DNA of 64,000 nt from Phoronis australis. Its lineage: Eukaryota > Phoronida > Phoronidae. The stretch covers positions 62,001 to 126,000 of the forward strand of contig NMRA01000156.1 in NCBI GenBank assembly GCA_002633005.1, given 5' to 3'. The notes below the pieces were generated by a model that did no database searches, was not told the DNA's origin, and saw only the letters and a program-made list of their open reading frames with translations. Below are positions 44,601 through 64,000 of this stretch, one piece after another. The translations under genes and the position numbers were made by a program. Each line of letters starts with the position of its first letter. The stretch's first letter is position 1.

Positions 44601-47600
44601 ACCTTAGTTGGAAGTTGCACATCTAAGCCTGCAAGTCCAAAAGCACATGCAATCTCACAAGTATCGAAATACATAAGCTGAAAACTCACATTTTTGACTT
44701 TTTAAGGAAGCTTTTGATTTGTGCTTTGGAAATTTCTTCACAAGCGATTCACCACCCTCCTTAGCAGTAACACCCATGAAATAGTCGGTAAAAACTTTCG
44801 GCTGTCTTTGTCGGCATCCTGACAACACAATGTTCTTATCAACATTAACCTCTATGTGGCCATTACTTGACTTCAATTTTGATTTTTCATTATTCACAAC
44901 TGTCCCTTTGCTAGATTTTTCCCGAGTCGATTTGGTGCCTTTTGTCACAGCAGAGGTCGAGTCTCTTTTGTCCTCAAGAGCCCTTTTTGGCTTTGATGAC
45001 TTGATTCTCATGTTTCTGTTCGCAAAAGTGCTTGCATTAACCGAACTATCCAATTCCATAGACCCGTTTTGGTTAGTGGTCGACGAAACTACCGACACTA
45101 AATCTGAACATCCAGGATCACTCCCCACAAACCTATTTTCAGCATTTATGGGCCCAGACCTAATTGTGTTCAACAACTCGGTTTCTTTCGCAGCACTGAC
45201 TCCATTAGACGCACTACCAGTGCTCCCTGGACTCTTGGAAATAACGATATGAATCTCACTAGGTGTACGCTTCGTTTTCCGTCCAGCATACTGCACTGAT
45301 TTGACGTCGGCTTTCCTACGCTTCCGTGTTTGCTTGGCCTTGGGAGACACAAGACTGGTTTGTGAAACCTTGACTGCCTGAGGCTCGGTGGCCAAGGCAG
45401 CTTTGATAAGCTCCAGAATGTCCTGAGACATACGCTGGCTGTCATTCATATCTACAGTTTTAGTTGACTGTGTATCTGAAAGTAGTATTAACAAGCAATT
45501 TACAGAAACAATAATAATAATGTGATTGATAAACTGGTCCCATCCGACAAACTGGTATTCTCTCCATAGTCTTCAAATTTGTCAAAAATTACAGAGTATT
45601 TGTAAACAGACACGTTTCATATATTAAAATCCTTACACAACGAATAAGAATTGTAACTGAAAACCAATGAGACAAAATGGTATCCAAATGTTCTTTTAAC
45701 ACATACATTAATTGGCATCAGGTAACTTATAAGCCCAAGAGGCTGGGGATGTATTGAATAAAGAGTCTATTTATTTTTATATTGTATTCTATCACGCATC
45801 GTTATAATAAATAATAATAATGCCATGAATATTTTTTGAATTTCCAGTACACTTTCATACATAGAGGAACAAACAACTTTAGAGAATTTTGCATAAAGTT
45901 ATGATAAAGGTAACATATTTCAGTATGGCCGTAATACAATACAACACAACAAATATGGTTGAAGGAACAAAAGATCTTACAGAAGATCTTGCACGCAAAT
46001 TCCTCATCTCTGTGATCGCTTGGTCAAATTAGAATCATGACATATATTGATGGTGTGAATATGAGGGATGTTGAAAATTGCCAAATGTTTTTAAGAACGA
46101 GTTTTGCGCCGGAAATTATCTGCCTAAAATCACTCAACCGTATCCAGTAAGTATCTTGACATGGTGTTGGGGAATAACACTGCATGATGTGAGCCCCCGA
46201 GGTACGTAATTAGTGCAAAGGTCACCTATTTGCAGAATTTTTTGTTTTCACATTTGCAAGTTTTCAACAAATACAACAGCACTTTGTTTAGTGTAGATAA
46301 TGTTCACATAGCAATGCCGCTTAGTTCCTGCTATACATTTAGAAAAGTTACTAATCAGAGCATGTAAATACATCTTTAAAATGTCTTTAAACTTTGATAA
46401 AGAAAAGATATAATTTTTACTTAGTAAAAGAGAAGTGTCTATGAAACCAATTTGCATATCTTTTTCAGAAAACTGTAAATCAGTGAACAAATTTGTGCCA
46501 GTGACACCTATACTAAACTCCAACTTACCAGCTGAATGAATGGCCAAGTAATCCTGTCGTGATTCAGATGCGGGAACATATACTTCATTCGACCTAGTAT
46601 TGTTGACATGGGAATCCTCACTTGTGACAACACCTGATGAGAAAACAAACATTGCATAAACAACAAGTGACCAGAGTAGACATATCACACTGCTATTGGT
46701 TAAGGTTGCGCGTACCTCTAATTAAAATGTTGTCTTCTTGAAATAACTAGCGACTGTCACGCCATAAAAGCTGTACTATTTTCTAAAGCTGGGAGTGTAG
46801 ACAAATTTAGATGTCATTCACAAAACTGTGACATTCTTGTGCGCATGTGACATGGGTTTTCGACAACAATTTTGTTTTTTGAAAGGTAGATTGATGGGAA
46901 AAAGACCTTTTACCATCATTCATTAAACTTTCTGTATTAAAACTTTTGTAAAAAGATCAAAAACAGTGTCTGGAATTTTCTTGCCGCGATGTTCTTTGAC
47001 GTTTTCATCAGCAAACAATGTTCTGCGTTTTGTACTAATCTAAATAACACAACTGTTGATTTTAAATTCAAGTAACAGCATTTTTTATGAAATAGAAGTG
47101 CACGTAACCTTACTTCAACCAGATTTGAAATTCAAGCAGTAAAAACTATGCCACCACTCATATCAGCCACCACGATAGAACACAGCAGTTCAAATCAAAA
47201 GTTGTTTTTATGAAAAAGGTTGCAATGCCAATGGCGATTTAGTAAAGTGCAAGTGTTAACCTAAACAGGAAATACAGGAAATAATAAAAAAAAACATTTC
47301 TTTAGAAATCTCAATGCACACAAGCTTTTCAGAAACTGTGAACCAATAAAAATGTGAGTTCACACCAGGCCTTCATGCAGCGTACGTCCTGGGCGTCCAT
47401 TTGGACGCCCTAGCACTAATGTAGACGCCCTGGCAAGGACGCCCAATGTATCATTTGGACGCCCTGTCAATCAGAATTTCTCCAGTTTGGACACCCACAT
47501 TGAAAGATTACTAAGACTCCCGGTTAATCAAAGCGGGAAGTTGGCCCTTTCAACTCAGAAAGAAATATACAAAGTATTTAAAATGTTGCAATATTCAAAC

Positions 47601-48374
47601 TACTTGGTAGACCTGTCAATCATGAGCACGTGCTTGGTNGGGGGTAATGCGGCGTTGGAATCATGGACGCCCTGGAATATTGGGAACCCCATTTTGGACA
47701 CCCTATGTTCGAAATCCTAGATGAAGCCCTGGTTCACACTAGAGAAACCAGTACAATCTTGCAAAAATGTAGGGACATGAAAGTAAAAAATTGGGTCCTC
47801 CTTCAGAAATTTTGCATGTAACTGCACACCTCAAAAGCTCAAAAACTGCCGACTGACACCTGACCTGATGATCCAACTACAGAATGGTTTCTAAAACGAA
47901 CTAGCTTGCCCATCTTGCAGTACAGCCACCACACTTTTGTAACTATAGAGCCAAAAACTTGACAGTGTAGAAAGAAAGTTATATCAGATTAACAAAAAAA
48001 GAATTCCGAGTTTCTGAAGCTCAGTCAATGACAATGTCATTGTCATAAACATTAGCTCAATCAATCATTTCACTAGCGGCATTTTATCAACTCGAAAGAT
48101 CAGAGAGTGTAACAACCCTTTGATTTCATTGCCTCCGTGCCGCCAGTTCCTCGGGGACGTTTTCGGCACTCTACAACTTGCCTAAATCATCACGAATCAT
48201 GAACACGATCCCACCCGCAGGGGGGAAGCATATCGACAAAATGAAATGCTCGTGAGTCGCGAGATGAGAAACACAGAGAAATGCTTAGGGCGATCATTTT
48301 CACGGTTGACTCACCCATAAAAACGTACCCAGTTTCTTGCAAAGCTGTTGCAAGTCGTCTCGCTCGTCAGACAT
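39781..48374 (-). CDS. Ten-finger C2H2 zinc-finger protein (seven coding exons, 1,008 aa)
   Basis: Coding exons: 48329-48374, 46529-46633, 44690-45475, 43534-43587, 42872-42937, 42327-42411 and 39781-41665. They sum to 3,027 nt with unbroken phase. The start is the ATG at 48372-48374 (MSDERDDLQQLCKKLG). The N-terminal half is a basic, Ser-rich linker with no domain I recognise. The last two exons carry ten C2H2 fingers, the first (CPHCDFTTRSKTKLKSH) split by the final intron. After the fingers come nuclear-localisation-like clusters (ARKRRKK, KKRKRIR) and an acidic Ser-rich tail. A nuclear DNA-binding regulator is the family-level inference. I cannot name an orthologue; the finger layout loosely resembles ZFP64-type proteins. 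Confidence 0.88.
42060..42330 (+). repeat. GGACGCC/GGACGGAC-rich dispersed repeat, copy 2
   Basis: Shares GTCCCATTCAT, CAAAATTTCATCA, AGTTTTGGAGACACAGCAG, a degenerate GGACG tandem and AGAGATGATGGCATAATG with the copy at 27.9 kb. It lies in the zinc-finger gene intron and runs up to the edge of the exon at 42327-42411. Confidence 0.6.
42327..42411 (-). CDS. Zinc-finger gene coding exon 6 (first half of finger 1)
   Basis: 85 nt encoding EKPWNLVKKLVAEALESSGL and YCCPHCDFT, the zinc-knuckle half of finger 1. Acceptor TTTTTTCAG, donor GTAAGT, phase 2. Confidence 0.85.
42665..42795. repeat. Small element with inverted ends, second copy
   Basis: Ends relate to those at 24190-24345. The inner sequence also shares ACAGCT and TTGTTGTTG-type text in reverse complement. 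Decayed and low scoring. Confidence 0.35.
42872..42937 (-). CDS. Zinc-finger gene coding exon 5
   Basis: 66 nt, phase 1-1, encoding DEDTTPYSGSIDESSVEKSD and VA. Acceptor TTGTTACAG; donor GTTAGC is weak. Confidence 0.62.
43285..43490 (+). repeat. tRNA-derived SINE-like element
   Basis: The head has a polymerase III-like A box (AGTGGCCTAGTGGG) and B box (GGGTTAGAGTCC) about 40 nt apart, as in a degenerate tRNA. It is followed by a body shared with 8310-8400. It is not a functional tRNA, because the acceptor and anticodon arms do not pair. Confidence 0.5.
43534..43587 (-). CDS. Zinc-finger gene coding exon 4
   Basis: 54 nt, phase 1-1, encoding SGNTAPYNESVDKHLLDQ. It resembles the next exon (TTPYSGSIDESSVEK), suggesting exon duplication. 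Acceptor TTTTACAG, donor GTAATG. Confidence 0.65.
44210..44330 (+). repeat. Dispersed repeat shared with 17.4 kb
   Basis: Second copy of the family described at 17330-17450, with about 75% similarity over roughly 75 bp by eye. Confidence 0.5.
44690..45475 (-). CDS. Zinc-finger gene coding exon 3 (basic linker)
   Basis: 786 nt, phase 1 on both sides. It encodes a Lys/Ser-rich segment beginning DTQSTKTVDMNDSQRMSQDI, with basic clusters KQTRKRRKADVK and GRKTKRTPSE, and ending KHKSKASLKSQK. Likely disordered and nuclear. Acceptor CTTTCAG, donor GTGAGT. Confidence 0.82.
46529..46633 (-). CDS. Zinc-finger gene coding exon 2
   Basis: 105 nt, phase 1 on both sides, encoding VVTSEDSHVNNTRSNEVYVP and ASESRQDYLAIHSA. 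Acceptor TCATCAG, donor GTAAGT. No domain recognised. Confidence 0.75.
47359..47738. mobile_element. Foldback element with GGACGCCC motifs
   Basis: Left end CACACCAGGCCTTCATGCAG and inverted right end GAACCAGGGCTTCATCTAG form terminal inverted repeats. GGACGCCC or GGGCGTCC occurs repeatedly near both ends. One undetermined base lies near 47639. A frame crossing it is spurious. Confidence 0.65.
48329..48374 (-). CDS. Zinc-finger gene coding exon 1
   Basis: 46 nt encoding MSDERDDLQQLCKKL plus one nt. The donor is CTGG then GTACGT. Phase 1 fits exon 2. The leader upstream (AGCGTTCAAAT before ATG) lacks a nearer in-frame start. Confidence 0.7.
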
Positions 48375-49984
48375 ATTTGAACGCTGGAGGTAAATATTTT
48401 GCAAAATATTGTGGCTATTAAAATAAAACGTGCAAAACAAATGTCTCGTGTTTTCCGTGTAAATGCGAGAAGACAGTTTTCGCCACCTGTTGTATATTAT
48501 GGGAAGTATTTCAGTTTTCATTTTAACACTTTTTATCCTTTTATTTTCCAAAACTGACTCAATAAAATTTAGGAAAATTCGGTGAACAAGTTCTGTAGTC
48601 TACGTTTCACAAATAAACTGCGTGAAATAGACTGCGACGATCTTAATGTAAATATCATAGTTACACGTCTTAGTGACTAATCACGTGATCAAGCTTTCAC
48701 GTACAGGTTATTAATACGCTAACTTTTTGAAAATTAAAATTCGATTTCTCATGTAGTATACACAAAAACTAAAAATTTCAATCCAATAAAGTGAACATGT
48801 AAAGAGAAAATGTCATTTTAAACAAGAAAAATAGCACAAAACCAGGTGTTATTTTTTTATGCGTCGTCTCTTCTGTCTTAGAAAAGAAGTGCGGAGTTTT
48901 TCTGTTTGGGACAAGTTGTTTTACCGAAAATTTATGAAGATTGATTCGTTTTTTGTATTTAACTAGTGCTGCTTGGTAAAACAGTAAGTAACATCATATG
49001 CAACTCAAAAGACTTAATTATTAACCTACCGTATTTACCAGGTTACAGTTGAACTTGAGTGAAACCAGTATTCACCTTGGCATGTGACCCGGGCCAGGAC
49101 TGGCCTCTCTCGGTTCGACTATAATTATAAAGTAGACAGCCACATCAGTCACAAGGTACCTAAACTACACGGTTAATGGACTTATAAACACGGCCATGGA
49201 CTCACAAACACGATCCATTCACCCAAATACACGGAACCCGGACTCACTTTCACGAAGAAACACGGTTAACGGACTGCCAAACAGTTTACGGACAAAATGT
49301 AGATGTCAGCTGACCCAGGAAGCCGATGAGTCCGTGACCCGTGTTTTTGGGTGAATGGATCGTGTTTTGTGAATCCGTTCCAGTGTTTGTGAGTCAATGG
49401 ACAGTGTTTGCAGGTCCGTGAGTCATGTTCCTGCGTCCGTGACCGTGTTCATGAGTCGGTTAACCGTTTAGTTTAGGTACCTTGAGTCACCATTCCCGTG
49501 GCTGTTGTGTCATTTCGAGATCCGGTTTCTACTCGCAGGTTTGTGCTGAAGTCGTTGCGTATGGTGTAAACTCGATTGGGTTATGTACTCATCCGTAAGC
49601 CATAGCTCATTATCACTACATTTCCGTTGACTTCATACTACTATCAAAACTATGATAGGAGTTATATTTTTGAAATTAAATCATGGTGGTATTTTGCTTT
49701 AGAATTTCAGTGTAACATACTTATCATATACATAATGATCATAACTCATCTTCAGATTTTCTGTTTTTGTTCTAGAATCATCTCCTTGGATGGAGTTATC
49801 TCCAGCGTGTACCATAATCAATCAAGGTCCCAGTGGATACAATGACGTGATACACATGTCAATTTACATCACTTTGGTGACAGCTAACAAAATGTGATAT
49901 TGCCAGTGTTGTGTCAAAAGTACAAGACAAGTTCTTTGAATTCTACTCATTTACTCTACTTGTTATTTGCTCAATACCGAAACT
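48375..49984. promoter_or_regulatory. Head-to-head intergenic region between the zinc-finger gene and PPP1R42
   Basis: The two start codons diverge and are about 1.6 kb apart, so both promoters should lie here. The 331-bp foldback element (49153-49483) sits between them. No TATA or other decisive promoter motif was picked out by eye. Confidence 0.5.
49153..49483. mobile_element. 331-bp palindromic foldback element between ZNF gene and PPP1R42
   Basis: Ends AAGGTACCTAAACTACACGG and its inverted counterpart CCGTTTAGTTTAGGTACCTT. Both arms are made of alternating GGACTC/AACACG-type units, so nearly the whole element can fold back, apart from a core of about 46 bp (GTCAGCTGACCCAGGAAGCC). AGTCAC lies just outside both ends and may be a target-site duplication. 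Confidence 0.8.
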
Positions 49985-63346
<13,362 letters not shown>

Positions 63347-64000
63347 TTGCTGTGACAGGAATGTTATGATACATTGTAAGGAAAAACGGACAAATTTATT
63401 ATTGCTCAACGTACACCATTTTGAATATAGTAAAGCTTTTTGTATTTATTTTGGCAGTGATATTATTTTGTGGACTGAAAAGTGTTTGTAGCTTTTTGCA
63501 GACTAGTTTCCTGTGTTCTATCTGCCCGCTTAAACACATAAAATTTTACGTTTTGTCACGAAACTGGAAAGACGTGTAAAGGAAATGAAGTACATTTATG
63601 GTTTTCAGTCGGTAAAGATGATGGAAGTGTTAGTATTAAAGAGAAAAGTGTGGTTTCTCTTCTTCATGCTGATTTAGTGGAATTTTATTTTGTCAAAATT
63701 CTCACCAAAAATAAATATTAAAGAAATTTTACACTGTCTGTTAATAGCTTGTTTTGTTGTGTAAAGTTGCCATGAACACCAAGGGAGAATCTGGTTATTT
63801 TTGCAAGGTGACCAGCATTTGAAAAGTAGAAAAATGGGAATTGTAGCAATTTTTTACGCAAAGTAATTAAATTACCGTAAATTTTTCACATTTTTTCCAA
63901 CTGGGAAAATGGAGCTTTTTAATGTTTTGTTGTTATTTAGTATTTTCCGTGTTTGTACTGTACAGTAGAACATGCACTGAAAGTGATATTTCTTGATCTT
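63347..64000 (+). other. PPP1R42 3' flank
   Basis: AT-rich. Holds the dispersed repeat copy at 63660-63900. No convincing polyadenylation signal could be separated from repeat sequence. Confidence 0.4.
63660..63900 (+). repeat. Dispersed TTGTCAA/ACAAAA repeat, copy after PPP1R42
   Basis: Contains GAATTTTATTTTGTCAAAAT, TCTCACCAAAAATAAATATT and GCAATTTTTTACGCAAAGTA in family order. It lies about 0.3 kb downstream of the PPP1R42 stop. Its AATAAA is part of the repeat, so its use as a polyadenylation signal is uncertain. Confidence 0.55.

Larger units (their letters stand above)
41666..48328 (-). other. Introns of the zinc-finger gene
   Basis: Introns of about 0.5-1.7 kb. They hold the GGACGCC-rich repeat (42060-42330), a small inverted-end element (42665-42795), a tRNA-derived SINE (43285-43490), a repeat shared with 17.4 kb (44210-44330) and the GGACGCCC foldback (47359-47738). 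No further coding exon is needed by phase. Confidence 0.55.

Noticed and set aside
47487-47720. 77-codon plus frame
   Set aside because: Crosses an undetermined base and lies inside a foldback element.

Overview
The window is 64 kb of AT-rich, intron-dense animal nuclear DNA. It carries three conserved protein-coding genes with short exons, GT-AG introns of about 0.3-4 kb, and many decayed dispersed repeats. Gene content, intron density and repeat style suggest an invertebrate metazoan, plausibly a marine deuterostome or lophotrochozoan. I cannot fix the phylum. All gene models below were assembled by hand from open frames, splice signals, phase continuity and similarity to remembered vertebrate families.

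Layout: (1) 1-34.3 kb, minus strand: an RB1CC1/FIP200 orthologue, the scaffold of the ULK/ATG1 autophagy-initiation complex. Two noncoding 5' exons (about 34.28-33.93 kb) are followed by 20 coding exons from 32,524 down to 8,593, giving 1,394 codons that stay in phase throughout. The C-terminal Claw domain was not found, so the gene is 3'-incomplete or its last exons lie before position 1. (2) 34.3-39.8 kb: intergenic DNA with foldback elements and a decayed coding-like tract. (3) 39.8-48.4 kb, minus strand: a seven-exon gene for a protein of about 1,008 aa with ten C2H2 zinc fingers. (4) 48.4-50.0 kb: a head-to-head intergenic region containing a 331-bp palindromic element. (5) 50.0-63.3 kb, plus strand: a seven-exon PPP1R42 (LRRC67) orthologue of 367 aa, a leucine-rich-repeat regulatory subunit of protein phosphatase 1. 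The rest is introns full of repeats: foldback/MITE-like elements, tRNA-derived SINE-like copies, a Penelope-like GIY-YIG fragment and tandem duplications.

The three genes do not form a pathway. RB1CC1 and PPP1R42 both lie on human 8q, so their closeness here looks like retained ancestral linkage. The most striking protein observation is a run of eleven xQT motifs, resembling dynein-light-chain (LC8) anchors, in the large central exon of RB1CC1. The most striking DNA observations are the foldback elements: a 52/53 matched hairpin, two copies of a GTCCGTG-rich palindrome whose core is inverted between them, and a tRNA-like promoter held between 53-bp inverted repeats.
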